Assembly (NCBI RefSeq): GCF_947631635.1
Contig: NZ_CANRMB010000002.1
Span: 62,001-126,000 of the forward strand
From: an uncultured Dysosmobacter sp.
Lineage (GTDB): Bacteria > Bacillota > Clostridia > Oscillospirales > Oscillospiraceae
Direction of reading: 5' to 3'
Length of the DNA: 64,000 nt
Part shown: positions 8,587 to 18,786 of the stretch, in pieces
Numbering within the stretch: the stretch's first letter is position 1
Layout: the number at the start of each line of letters is the position of its first letter
Position numbers and translations under genes: made by a program
Notes under the pieces: generated by a model
Database searches by the model: none
What the model was told of the DNA's origin: nothing
What the model saw: only the letters and a program-made list of their open reading frames with translations

Positions 8587-9372
8587 TCAGTTCTGTTTCG
8601 CCAGGATCGCAGAGTCCAGGGCGTGCTTGCAGATGCAGTCGCCGTCATAATCCACGCTCTTGATGGCGATCCGCAGGATGGCCTTGAAATCCTCCACGCC
8701 CTGCCGCAGCAACTCCGGGAAATCGGCGCAGTCGGTCTGCTCGCCCATGGCCCAGTTGTTGACCATGCAGATATGGGCATAGCACATGGCCAGTTCCCGG
8801 GCAAAGATCACCTCAGGGATGGTGGTCATGCCGATCAGGTCGCCGCCCAGCTTGCGGAACACCTTCAGCTCAAAGGGCGTGTTGAACCGCAGGCCCTCGT
8901 CCACGAACAGAACGCCGTGGTCGTGGATATGGCCGGGCTTCACCTGATTTGCCGCGTCGATCAGCGCCTTGCGCAGGGTGGGGCAATAGGCCGGACACAT
9001 ATCCACATGGTAAGCCACCGGCACATCGTCGTACATTGAGCGCGGCATTCTCCGCGTCATGTCAAAGAAGTCATCCGGGACAACCAGATCGCCCGGCTTC
9101 ATATCCGGGTTCATGCTGCCCACGGAGTTGGTGGCAAAAATTCTGCGCACGCCCAACTCCCACAGCGCATATACATTTGCGCGGTAGTTGATGCGGGGCA
9201 CGATGATGTGGTGCTCCGGTCCATGGCGGGGAATAAAATAAACCGGCATCCCGTCAATGGTACCCTTGAAAATCTCAGAAGAGCGGCCATATTTGCTGTC
9301 GTGGATAAATACCTCCGGATTTTCCAGCAGATCGTAAAATCCGCTTCCTCCAATAATGCCTACAGGTTCCAT
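8587..9372 (-). CDS. MTAP/PNP family phosphorylase, paralog 1
   Basis: MEPVGIIGGSGFYDLLENPEVF...PRHGPEHHIIVPRINYRANVYALWELG...FATNSVGSMNPDMKPGDLVVPDDFFD. Confidence 0.92.
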   Translation of the reverse strand: MEPVGIIGGSGFYDLLENPEVFIHDSKYGRSSEIFKGTIDGMPVYFIPRHGPEHHIIVPRINYRANVYALWELGVRRIFATNSVGSMNPDMKPGDLVVPDDFFDMTRRMPRSMYDDVPVAYHVDMCPAYCPTLRKALIDAANQVKPGHIHDHGVLFVDEGLRFNTPFELKVFRKLGGDLIGMTTIPEVIFARELAMCYAHICMVNNWAMGEQTDCADFPELLRQGVEDFKAILRIAIKSVDYDGDCICKHALDSAILAKQN

Positions 9373-9404
9373 ATGCTTTCCTCCTCAATACGCTCCATGT
9401 GATT

Positions 9405-10454
9405 TTATGAAATCAAATTCACTACGGAATTGCGTTCTATCAGCTTGATCTTAAATACCGTCTTGCTGTGGCTGAGTTCCTCCTGGCCCGCGGCCAGCGC
9501 CTCCAGCCGGCGGATGATCTGCTGGCTGGCCTGCTCGGCCAGTGCCTCGCTTGTCAGGCGCAGGTTGGTGATGCCCAGTTTCTCAAAATACCGGATATCC
9601 CGCCTGCACTCCTCTGTTCCAATCAGGGAGATATCCTCCCCCGGCTTCAGCCCGCGCTGCTCCAGCTCCTCCAAAACACCCTCGCAGATGTAGTTGTTGG
9701 CCGCCAAGATCGCCGTCGGCGGGTCCTCCAGGTCCAGCAACGCCGCCGCTTCCTGCTGGCCAGTTTCAAACTCCCACTTTCCCTGGCGCAAATACTCCTG
9801 GCGGAAGGCGATCCCGTTTTTCTCCAGTCCCTGGCGGTAGCCCTCCAGCTTGTCCAACCGCACGGATTCGCCCTGATTGCCGACGATGATGGCGATCTTC
9901 TTATGTCCGGCGGCGACAAAATAATCCACTACATCGCTTACCGCGCCCACATTGTCATGGGCCAGCGTGTCCGCCGCCGAGGCGGGGATGTTGCGGTCCA
10001 CAAAGAGGAGCGGTTTCCGCTGCTCTTCATAGTAGACCAGAATGTCCCGGATCGCGTCGTCGGACAGGCAGTCCGTCACGCTGATGAGACCGTCCGCCAT
10101 CTGGCCGATGTTCCCCATCAGCAGATCCTCTTCCTCTTCGGCATGGTTATCCGTCTCATACACCAGCGGAATGTAACCGGCCGATTGCAGCGTGTGCATT
10201 GCCGTGCTGACGAAAGCCGTGAAGAATGGGTTCACAATATTGGGGACCACGATCACGATCACGTCGCTGCGTCCTTTGGCCATGGCGACCGCGTTGTAAT
10301 TGGGAACGTAGTGCAGCTCACGCATCACCGTCAACACCCGTTCCTTGATCTCCGGATTGATCCATTTATAGTTGTTGATCACTCTGGAGACTGTTGCGAC
10401 CGAGACATTCGCTGTTTTTGCGATTTCCTTGATCGTAACCTTTTTCTGACGCAT
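9405..10454 (-). CDS. LacI family transcriptional regulator
   Basis: MRQKKVTIKEIAKTANVSVATVSRVINNYKWINPEIKERVL... LacI HTH plus periplasmic-binding-like domain. Confidence 0.95.
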   Translation of the reverse strand: MRQKKVTIKEIAKTANVSVATVSRVINNYKWINPEIKERVLTVMRELHYVPNYNAVAMAKGRSDVIVIVVPNIVNPFFTAFVSTAMHTLQSAGYIPLVYETDNHAEEEEDLLMGNIGQMADGLISVTDCLSDDAIRDILVYYEEQRKPLLFVDRNIPASAADTLAHDNVGAVSDVVDYFVAAGHKKIAIIVGNQGESVRLDKLEGYRQGLEKNGIAFRQEYLRQGKWEFETGQQEAAALLDLEDPPTAILAANNYICEGVLEELEQRGLKPGEDISLIGTEECRRDIRYFEKLGITNLRLTSEALAEQASQQIIRRLEALAAGQEELSHSKTVFKIKLIERNSVVNLIS

Positions 10455-10469
10455 AACGCTCTCCTTCTA

Positions 10470-11249
10470 TTACGCCTTACTCAAAATCGCATGGTCCAAG
10501 GCATGGCTGCACGGGCAGTCCCGCTCGTCGGACAGCCGTTCCACGGCCAATGCGATGATTTGGCGGAAGTCCTCCGTTCCCTTTTTCAGAAGGCTCTGGA
10601 AGGTGTCGGATTCAATGGGCCGCCCAACGCAGTCCGTCGGCATGCAGATGTGGGCGTAGCACAGTCCGATCTCCCTGGCCAGGACCGCCTCCGGCAGCGT
10701 CGTCATGCCGCACAGATCGGCGCCCCAGCTCTGGAACAGCCGCTGCTCCGCCGGCGTGTTGAACGCAAGCCCCTCTACCACGACGAGCACCGCCTCGTCA
10801 TGGGTCATTCCCTCATGGACCTCATGAGAGGCGCGTATCAGCTCTCTGCGGATATCCGGGCAGTAGGGGGAGGACATGTCCACATGGTACGCCACCTCCG
10901 TATCATCGTAAAAGGAGCGCGGCAGGCGGCTGGTGGTGTTGATGAAATCGTGGGGGATCACCATGTCTCCAACAGATATCTTTGGATTCAGCGATCCCAC
11001 GGAATTGGTGGCGATGATGCGCTCCACCCCCAGTTCCTTCATCGCCCAGATATTTGCCCGGTAATTGATGCGGGGCACGATGATCGTGTGGTTCGGGCCG
11101 TGCCGCGGCAAAAAATAGACCGGCCGCCCAGAGAGCGTGCCCTCGTAAATTTCAGAGGAGCGTCCATATACATTGTCGTGGATGAACATGCGGGGATGCT
11201 CCAGCATCTCATACATTCCGCTGCCTCCAATGATTCCAATCGGCTTCAT
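10470..11249 (-). CDS. MTAP/PNP family phosphorylase, paralog 2
   Basis: MKPIGIIGGSGMYEMLEHPRMFIHDNVYGRSSEIYEGTLSGRPVYFLPRHGPNHTIIVPRINYRANIWAMKELG. Confidence 0.92.
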   Translation of the reverse strand: MKPIGIIGGSGMYEMLEHPRMFIHDNVYGRSSEIYEGTLSGRPVYFLPRHGPNHTIIVPRINYRANIWAMKELGVERIIATNSVGSLNPKISVGDMVIPHDFINTTSRLPRSFYDDTEVAYHVDMSSPYCPDIRRELIRASHEVHEGMTHDEAVLVVVEGLAFNTPAEQRLFQSWGADLCGMTTLPEAVLAREIGLCYAHICMPTDCVGRPIESDTFQSLLKKGTEDFRQIIALAVERLSDERDCPCSHALDHAILSKA

Positions 11250-11264
11250 TTTTCTCCCTCCTAA

Positions 11265-11280
11265 CTGAAACCCTTTTCAG
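11265..11280. promoter_or_regulatory. candidate LacI-family operator O1 (CTGAAA-CCCT-TTTCAG)
   Basis: Inverted repeat just upstream of the operon's first gene. Confidence 0.5.
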
Positions 11281-11393
11281 GTTGAATTATACGTTCTTTG
11301 AAATTTTTCGTCAATAAGCTTTTTGAAAATTCTCGAATTTTAGCATTTTATATATTTTTTCTTTGTATTTTTCATTTTTATTACAAATCTTTA

Positions 11394-11411
11394 ATTGAAA
11401 TCGCTTTCAAT
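11394..11411. promoter_or_regulatory. candidate LacI-family operator O2 (ATTGAAA-TCGC-TTTCAAT)
   Basis: Near-perfect CG-centred palindrome typical of LacI-family sites, ~130 bp upstream of O1 (centre to centre). Confidence 0.6.
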
Positions 11412-12190
11412 ATTAGATGGACTTATGTCACATATTTGCCGTACAAATAGCCTTCTCTCCGTGAAACCGGGCAAGCAATCCCAACCGCCAGCTAAACCGC
11501 CGACTTGAGCAAATCCTATGAGAGCTTTTACCGGCCAGTGCGGCAAGACGTGCTGCGCTCCAGCCGGGCGTGCAGCCTGAAAGGCTATGATTTCCCCAGG
11601 GGCTTTCCCCCCACCTCCGGCTGCCGGCTGCCCATTGGCACCCCTGCGGCCAATATGCAGGCGCTGATGGACGCCGTCAGGATCTGCGGCAGATACCCGG
11701 TGGAAAAGCGTCTGCCGGGACATGGAGACGAGCTGTAAGACCGGCAAACGCTTTCACCGAGATCACACTGCCCTTTGGTGCCTATCCTCCGTTTTTATGC
11801 GTCTGACGACTCCCGAAGAAGAAAAGATCCGACAAGCCGTTACTGTGCAATGGCTTGCCGGATTTCTCAATTTGTGCAAAATGCGGGATTACAATACCCT
11901 ATAAAATAGAAAATGATATTTACCCTATGAAATCGCCAGATTTTCTGATATAATTAAAAAACTTAGAGGTGGTCGCATTGGAAAAGCTGACGGAGCACAG
12001 TCGGTACGCAATATATATGATTGTGAGAGATCAGTATTTGGCCGCTCTCTTAAATGAGGGGGACTATCACCTCAGAGCAATTTGATTCATCAAACAACCA
12101 TTCAAGGAAGATAGGCGGGAAAGATCGCCTTGGACACCGGTATATCCAAAGGGAGCGTCCTATTACTGAAAAAAGTCTGGAGGCTGGCAG

Positions 12191-14860
12191 ATGAATATAA
12201 ATTATGAAAACAATATTTATATCATAGACCGAAATTTTCGCCTTGTGGAATTTGACAAGGCGGTGGCGGATCGCTATCCGGGAATCCAGGTGGGCGATCT
12301 GTGCTACCGGGCCGTCATGAACCGGGACACGCCGTGCGCCCATTGCCCGATTGCGGACTGCTCGGACAGTCCCTCCGTGGTGTATTATGATTCCTTCTAC
12401 GACGGGTTTGTGGAGGCCGCTTTTTGCGAGCTGACCGGGGGCAAATACTGCGTGACGCGCCACAAGGTGGGCGTGGAGAGCGAACATATGAAGAAGCAGA
12501 TCGAGCGCTCCATCGGCTTTTTTGACGCTTACAGCCATGTGTTTGTAGCCACCTATTATGTGGAGTTCTCCTCGGGCACCTATTCGGTGTTTAACCGCGA
12601 AAGCTTTTTTGACGAGCGGTACAGTCAGGGCAACCACTGGGAGCAGTTTGACGACTATATCCGCAACTTTATCCACAAGGACGATCAGGAAAAGCTTTTT
12701 CAGGCCAGCCGGATCGAGGCCATGCGGGAACGGCTTCAAAGGGAAACCCGATACTCGGTGGTGGTTCGGGAGCTTTCGGCAAAGGGCATGCGGTGGCTGC
12801 GCTTTGAGGTGAATCGCGGCGTTGACAGCGACCACGCGGCGGTCAGCTTTATGGATGTCTCCGAGGAGAAAGAGACGAAAATCAAGCTGGAGCAGATGGA
12901 CATCGTCAAAGCGCTCAGCCGCGATTATACGGAAATCACCCAGGTTGATTTGGAGGAAAACACGTCCATCCCCTTCAAGTCGCGCGGTGAGATGATTGAC
13001 GATGACCGCAGGAAAGTCCATCCGTATGATCAGACCTGGGCGTGGGTCATTGAAAAATATGTGTATCCGGCGGACCGGGAGGCGTTTCGGGAGAGGATTT
13101 CCGCTCCGGCGCTGGAATGCGCGCTGAAAGACGCGGATGCGCTGGTGATTCCCTTTCGGGCAACGCTGGAGGGCGAAGTCCATCACTATCAGGTGAAGAT
13201 CGTCACAGCGGGCGGCGACAGGCGGCATCTGATTCTGGGCATTCGCAACGCGGATGCAGAAGTCAAGGCGGAGGAAGAGCGAAGAAATGTCCTCCAGGAC
13301 GCGCTGGCCGCCGCAGAGCACGCGAACAGGGCCAAGACCACCTTCCTCAACAACATGTCCCACGACATCCGCACCCCGATGAACGCCATCATCGGCTTTA
13401 CCGCCCTTGCGGCAGCGCATATTGACAACCAAAAGCAGGTGGCGGACTATCTTGGAAAGATATCGGTGTCCAGCGAACACCTGCTCTCCCTGATCAACGA
13501 CGTTCTGGACATGAGCCGGATCGAGAGCGGCAAGGTCAAGATTGAGGAAAAGGACGTGCATCTTCCGGACGTCCTCCACGATCTCAAAACCATCATTCAG
13601 GCCAACGTGCACGCAAAACAGCTTGAGCTCTTCATCGATACCGTCGATGTGGTTCATGAGGACATCATCTGCGACAAGCTGAGGCTGAATCAGGTCCTGC
13701 TGAATCTCATCAGCAACGCCGTGAAGTTTACAAAGCCGGGCGGCACCCTCAGCATACGCGTAATGGAGAAGGAAGGCGCACCCAACGGATACGCGAACTA
13801 CGTCTTCCGGGTGAAGGATTCCGGCATCGGCATGAGCAAGGAATTCCAGAAGCACATCTTCGAGGCGTTTACCCGGGAGCAGACCTCCACCGTCAGCGGC
13901 ATTCAGGGTACCGGCCTCGGCATGGCGATTACGAAGAACATTGTGGACATGATGGGCGGAACCATTTCCGTGGAGAGCGAGGCCGGTAAGGGATCGGAGT
14001 TTACCGTCTGCCTGCAATTCCGCACCGGCAGCAGTCCGGTGCGCTGTGAGCAGATCCCAAAACTTGCCGGTCTGCACGCGCTGGTGGCCGACGACGATTT
14101 CAACACCTGCGCCAGCGTCACCCGGATGCTTGGGAAGATCGGTATGCGCGCGGAATGGACCACCTCCGGAAAGGAGGCCATCCTTCGCACGCAGCTTGCC
14201 GTGGAAAACGACGACGAATTCAGCGTTTACATCATCGATTGGATCATGCCGGATATGAACGGGATCGAGACTGTCCGGCGCATCCGGGCGATGATCGGCG
14301 ACAGCAAGCCGATCATCATCCTGACGGCCTACGACTGGACGGAGATCGAGGAGGAGGCGAGAGCAGCGGGCGTTACGGCCTTCTGCTCAAAGCCGCTGTT
14401 TATGTCGGAGCTTCGGGACGCTCTTCTGGGACATATTGAAACAGCCGAAGAGAAGCCGGAAGAACCCGGCGAGATTTTGGAGGGCAAGAGGATCCTCCTG
14501 GTGGAGGACAACGAGCTGAACCAGGAGATCGCGGCGACCATTTTGGAGGAAAAGGGATTTGTGGTCGATGTGGCCGGGGACGGAACCGTGGCCGTTGAGA
14601 AGATAGAAGCCGAGCCTGCGGGCCGATACGATCTCATCCTCATGGACATCCAGATGCCGCGCATGGACGGTTACGAGGCGACCCGCCGGATCCGGTCCCT
14701 GGGGGACAGGGTCAAGGCGGATATCCCGATCTACGCAATGACGGCGAACGCCTTTGAAGAAGATCGCCAGAAGGCGCTGGACGCTGGTTTAAACGGACAT
14801 ATTGTGAAGCCGATCAACATTGCAAATTTGATGGAGGTTTTAAAGGAAGCCTTAAAGTGA
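12191..14860 (+). CDS. hybrid sensor histidine kinase with two receiver domains; N-terminal Cys-rich PAS-like segment
   Basis: His[19 protein letters not shown], HATPase [32 protein letters not shown] and [11 protein letters not shown]. Confidence 0.95.
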   Translation: MNINYENNIYIIDRNFRLVEFDKAVADRYPGIQVGDLCYRAVMNRDTPCAHCPIADCSDSPSVVYYDSFYDGFVEAAFCELTGGKYCVTRHKVGVESEHMKKQIERSIGFFDAYSHVFVATYYVEFSSGTYSVFNRESFFDERYSQGNHWEQFDDYIRNFIHKDDQEKLFQASRIEAMRERLQRETRYSVVVRELSAKGMRWLRFEVNRGVDSDHAAVSFMDVSEEKETKIKLEQMDIVKALSRDYTEITQVDLEENTSIPFKSRGEMIDDDRRKVHPYDQTWAWVIEKYVYPADREAFRERISAPALECALKDADALVIPFRATLEGEVHHYQVKIVTAGGDRRHLILGIRNADAEVKAEEERRNVLQDALAAAEHANRAKTTFLNNMSHDIRTPMNAIIGFTALAAAHIDNQKQVADYLGKISVSSEHLLSLINDVLDMSRIESGKVKIEEKDVHLPDVLHDLKTIIQANVHAKQLELFIDTVDVVHEDIICDKLRLNQVLLNLISNAVKFTKPGGTLSIRVMEKEGAPNGYANYVFRVKDSGIGMSKEFQKHIFEAFTREQTSTVSGIQGTGLGMAITKNIVDMMGGTISVESEAGKGSEFTVCLQFRTGSSPVRCEQIPKLAGLHALVADDDFNTCASVTRMLGKIGMRAEWTTSGKEAILRTQLAVENDDEFSVYIIDWIMPDMNGIETVRRIRAMIGDSKPIIILTAYDWTEIEEEARAAGVTAFCSKPLFMSELRDALLGHIETAEEKPEEPGEILEGKRILLVEDNELNQEIAATILEEKGFVVDVAGDGTVAVEKIEAEPAGRYDLILMDIQMPRMDGYEATRRIRSLGDRVKADIPIYAMTANAFEEDRQKALDAGLNGHIVKPINIANLMEVLKEALK

Positions 14861-14890
14861 ACAGAGGCTTTCTGAAAGGTGGGCAGAACA

Positions 14891-17464
14891 ATGAAAAACA
14901 AGATCAAGCATTTTCTGGCCGGCGGCCTGGCCGCCGTGTGTGTTGTGTGTATCGCGGCATTTGCAGCGCTGGCGTTTTATCTGAACCGGCAAAGCGATCA
15001 GGCCGTCACCCAATTGGGCAGCATTTACATGGCCAACATCAACGACCGTATCTCCAAGCATTTCGGCGCTATCAGCAACCAGTGCCTGGTTCCAATGACG
15101 ACATTTGCGGAAAACCTTCCTCCCACTTGTGAGAACAACAAGGAGGCATATTACCAGTGGATGACCTACTACGGGCACAGCCGGGAATATGAGTCCATAA
15201 GCTGGTGTGATGGCGAGGGAAACATCGAGACGATCTACGGAGATCCGCTCCAGTATTCCGGCCCCGCAACATTTCTGGAGACGCTGAAAAACGGGGAGGG
15301 TCGAGTCGCTGTCGGCTACAACGGCGCTGGGGAACAGGTAGTGCTGATGTGCGCGCCGGTCAGCCTCGATATTCCAGGCATGGAGGACTGCGTCGCCATG
15401 ATCGGCGAGATGCCGATCAGCTATTTGTCCGAAATTCTCTCGCTGGACACACTGGAGGATAAAAGCACCCTCATCTATTCTCTTGTTATCCGCAAGAACG
15501 GCGACTTCGTGGTCCGCAATTCCGCCGCGGTGCGGGACAACTATTTTGACCGGGTCCGCGCCGTATACGCGGAGGCGGACGGTCAAACCCCGGAGAACTA
15601 CATTGCCGAGCTTGAGGCTGCCATGCAAGCCGGCAGCGATTACTCCACCATGGTCCAGGTGGAAGGTGTACGGCAGCATATGTACGCGTCCAGCCTGCCC
15701 AACAGTGTGTGGTACCTGGTGACGTTCATGCCCTACGGCGCGCTGAACAAATCGGTGGAGAGCCTGGGAACACGCTCCTTATCCGCTTCTGCGGCTGTCT
15801 GCGCGGTGATCCTGCTGTCCCTGATTGCCGTGTTCCTGCGGTATTTCACCCTGAACCGGGCGCAGATGAAGGAATTGGAGGAGGCCCGGCAGTTAGCTGA
15901 GGAGGCCAAGCTTGCCGCCGAGAAAGCCAGCAAGTCCAAGGGAGAGTTCCTCTCCAACATGAGCCATGACATCCGCACGCCCATGAACGCCATTGTGGGC
16001 ATGACGGCCATCGCCACCGCGCATATGGATGATCCACAGCAGGTGCAGAACTGCCTGAAGAAGATCACCATGTCCAGCCGCCATCTGCTGGGCCTGATCA
16101 ACGACGTGCTGGATATGTCCAAGATCGAGAGCGGCAAGATGACGCTCAACGAGGAACTGGTCTCCCTGCGGGAGATCATGGAGAGCATCGTGAGCATCGT
16201 GCAGCCGCAGGTGAAGGCGAAGCATCAGAAATTCAACATCTCCATCTTCAACATTCTCTCGGAGAACGTGCACTGCGACAGCGTGCGCCTCAACCAGGTG
16301 CTGCTGAACCTGCTCTCCAACGCCATCAAGTTCACGCCGGAGGGCGGCTCCATCGAGGTGTCCATTTACGAGGAAGTGTCCCCCAAGGGAGAGGATTATG
16401 TCCGTATCCGCATCAGTGTGAAGGACACCGGCATCGGAATGTCCGAGGAGTACCAGGCCCATATCTTTGAATCCTTCTCTCGGGAGGACAACAAGCGGAT
16501 CCACCGTACCGAGGGCACCGGCCTGGGCATGGCCATCACCAAGTACATCGTGGACGCCATGGGCGGTGAGATCACGGTGGACAGCCAGCAGGGCGTGGGC
16601 ACCCAATTCCAGGTGGTTCTGGACCTGCAGCGGGCGGTGGAGCAAGTCGAGGACATGATCCTGCCCGACTGGGTCATGCTGGTGGTGGACGATGACCAGC
16701 AGCTGTGCGAGAGCACTGTTGATTCCCTGCGCTCCATCGGCATCCGGGCGGAGTGGGTGCTGGACGGCAAGGACGCCGTTCAGATGGCTGCCCAACACCA
16801 TAAGGCGCATAATGATTATCACGTGATCCTGCTGGACTGGAAGCTTCCGGACATGGACGGCATTCAGACCGCCCGGGAGCTGCGGCGGCAGCTGGGCGAC
16901 GATGTGCCCATCCTGCTGATGTCCGCCTACGACTGGACCGAGATCGAGGAGGAGGCCCGGGCGGCGGGAATCAGCGGTTTCCTGATGAAGCCCCTGTTCC
17001 GGTCCACCCTGTTCTATGGATTAAAGCCCTATGTAGGCGCAGAGGAGGTTCAAGCCGCCCAGGAGGAGAAAGCGCCGGAATTCTCCAACAGGCGCATCCT
17101 GGTTGCGGAGGACAATGAGCTGAACTGGGAGATCGCCAATGAGCTGCTTCACGATCTCGGCCTTGAGCTGGAGTGGGCGGAAAACGGCGAGGTCTGCACG
17201 GAGATGTTCCGGCGCTCCGATCCCGGATACTATGACGCCATCCTGATGGACATTCGAATGCCCATTATGGACGGCTACCAGGCGACGGTTGCCATCCGGG
17301 CTATGGACCGTCCGGATGCCTCCCTGCCCATCATCGCCATGACAGCGGACGCGTATTCCGACGATATTCAGAGGTGCCTGAGCCACGGCATGAACGCCCA
17401 CGTGGCCAAGCCCATCGACATCGGTGAGGTTGCCCGCATCCTGAAAAAGCACCTGAACGATTGA
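14891..17464 (+). CDS. membrane-anchored hybrid sensor histidine kinase with two receiver domains
   Basis: Two TM segments flanking an extracellular sensor; [57 protein letters not shown]. Confidence 0.95.
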   Translation: MKNKIKHFLAGGLAAVCVVCIAAFAALAFYLNRQSDQAVTQLGSIYMANINDRISKHFGAISNQCLVPMTTFAENLPPTCENNKEAYYQWMTYYGHSREYESISWCDGEGNIETIYGDPLQYSGPATFLETLKNGEGRVAVGYNGAGEQVVLMCAPVSLDIPGMEDCVAMIGEMPISYLSEILSLDTLEDKSTLIYSLVIRKNGDFVVRNSAAVRDNYFDRVRAVYAEADGQTPENYIAELEAAMQAGSDYSTMVQVEGVRQHMYASSLPNSVWYLVTFMPYGALNKSVESLGTRSLSASAAVCAVILLSLIAVFLRYFTLNRAQMKELEEARQLAEEAKLAAEKASKSKGEFLSNMSHDIRTPMNAIVGMTAIATAHMDDPQQVQNCLKKITMSSRHLLGLINDVLDMSKIESGKMTLNEELVSLREIMESIVSIVQPQVKAKHQKFNISIFNILSENVHCDSVRLNQVLLNLLSNAIKFTPEGGSIEVSIYEEVSPKGEDYVRIRISVKDTGIGMSEEYQAHIFESFSREDNKRIHRTEGTGLGMAITKYIVDAMGGEITVDSQQGVGTQFQVVLDLQRAVEQVEDMILPDWVMLVVDDDQQLCESTVDSLRSIGIRAEWVLDGKDAVQMAAQHHKAHNDYHVILLDWKLPDMDGIQTARELRRQLGDDVPILLMSAYDWTEIEEEARAAGISGFLMKPLFRSTLFYGLKPYVGAEEVQAAQEEKAPEFSNRRILVAEDNELNWEIANELLHDLGLELEWAENGEVCTEMFRRSDPGYYDAILMDIRMPIMDGYQATVAIRAMDRPDASLPIIAMTADAYSDDIQRCLSHGMNAHVAKPIDIGEVARILKKHLND

Positions 17465-17576
17465 TGGCTGTATTCTGCTGAAACGGGCACGCGACCGCGT
17501 AGGGCAGGGACTCAGAACGGTCCCTCCCCCGAAAGCTCTTGCTCAAAGATAGTATATTTTTCTTCTTCGTGCACGC

Positions 17577-17611
17577 CGGAGCAAGCGCCATGGCGCTTGC
17601 TCCGATTTTTT
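17577..17611 (+). terminator. Rho-independent terminator; 28-bp perfect palindrome plus T-run
   Basis: CGGAGCAAGCGCCATGGCGCTTGCTCCG followed by ATTTTTT. Confidence 0.8.
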
Positions 17612-17859
17612 CAAAAAAGTCAGAGCGCGCTCATTCTGCTGCTCCTCCTCTCCAAACCAAACCCGCTTACGCTGGGCTTGATTTTGCCGGAGATCTCAAA
17701 CTTTTTCGACGATATCAGCTTCTGCGAATTTATGGAAATGAGGCCTGCAAGCGGGCGTTTTTGGAGATCGAACACCCCGATCTGCCAAAACAAACGGTCT
17801 ATTTTGAACCGGAACTCATTGTCCGAAAATGTTCTGAAAAAAAATGGAGATTTATAAAG

Positions 17860-18765
17860 ATGAATCGGATCCTCGTCTTTGGCTCTGTCAATCTTGACCA
17901 CACCTACGAAGTCCCCCATATCGTCCGTCCTGGAGAGACGATTTCCAGCACCGTCTATCGCACCGCCTGGGGCGGCAAGGGCCTCAATCAGGCCATCGCC
18001 CTGGCAAAGGCCGGCGCCTCCACCTTTTTGACCGCCCAGATATCTGAGGCGGACATCTCCGCGCTGGCAGACTTTTGCGCCCCCCTTCATCTGGACATCT
18101 CTCGGGTTTACCCAGTTCCCTTCCCCACCGGACATGCCATGATCCAAGTGGATGCAGCCGGTCAAAACTGCATCGTGGTGACGGCGGGTGCAAACAGCAA
18201 AATCACCCCGGAAACCATCCGGAACGCGCTGGAAGGCTTCGGCGCGGGGGACATGCTTCTACTGCAGAACGAGATCAATCTGGTGCTGGAAATTCTGCGC
18301 AGTGCCAAGGCCAAGGGCATTCGGGTGGTGCTGAATCCCTCCCCCTGTACCAGCGAGATCACGCGCTGGCCATTGGAATGCGTGGATATCTTCCTCCTGA
18401 ATGAGGCGGAAGGACTGGCTCTTTCCGGGGAGACGGAGCCAGAGAACATGCTGTCCGCCTTGCTGGACCGCTACCCAGCGGCCCAGATCGTTCTGACCCT
18501 AGGGGAAAAGGGCAGCATCTTCGCCAGCAGCACCCAGCGCATCTCCGTGACCGCCTGTCGGGTGCAGGCCGTGGACACCACTGCCGCCGGCGATACCTTT
18601 ACCGGCTATTTTCTGTCCGGGCTGCTGCGTGGGGCGGCTGTGGAGGAAGCCATGAAACTGGCGTCCTGCGCGTCTGCGATCGCCGTCTCCCGGCCGGGAG
18701 CGGCCCAGTCCATTCCGGAGCTTTACGAGGTGCAGGCCTTTTTTGAAGAGAATGCTGCGAAATAA
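17860..18765 (+). CDS. PfkB/ribokinase family carbohydrate kinase
   Basis: MNRILVFGSVNLDHTYEVPHIVRPGETI...GGKGLNQAIALAKAG...DTTAAGDTFTGYFLSGL. Confidence 0.93.
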   Translation: MNRILVFGSVNLDHTYEVPHIVRPGETISSTVYRTAWGGKGLNQAIALAKAGASTFLTAQISEADISALADFCAPLHLDISRVYPVPFPTGHAMIQVDAAGQNCIVVTAGANSKITPETIRNALEGFGAGDMLLLQNEINLVLEILRSAKAKGIRVVLNPSPCTSEITRWPLECVDIFLLNEAEGLALSGETEPENMLSALLDRYPAAQIVLTLGEKGSIFASSTQRISVTACRVQAVDTTAAGDTFTGYFLSGLLRGAAVEEAMKLASCASAIAVSRPGAAQSIPELYEVQAFFEENAAK

Positions 18766-18786
18766 AATCTGGCGGAGGATACGTTG

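Noticed and set aside
9468-11264. 598-aa plus-strand ORF opposite LacI and MTAP genes
   Set aside because: Crosses two convincing minus-strand genes; no motif.
11505-11738. 77-aa ORF ending ...YPVEKRLPGHGDEL, considered as a metallo-beta-lactamase-fold relic
   Set aside because: Only a short PGHG-like match; no other family motif, so not called as a feature.
12050-14077. 675-aa minus-strand ORF opposite the first hybrid kinase
   Set aside because: Exact antisense of a clear HK-REC-REC gene; low-complexity His/Val/Leu/Gly composition typical of GC-rich antisense frames.
17539-17859. N-terminal extension of the PfkB ORF
   Set aside because: Passes through a terminator palindrome and a repeat; the PfkB family start is at MNRILVFG (17860).
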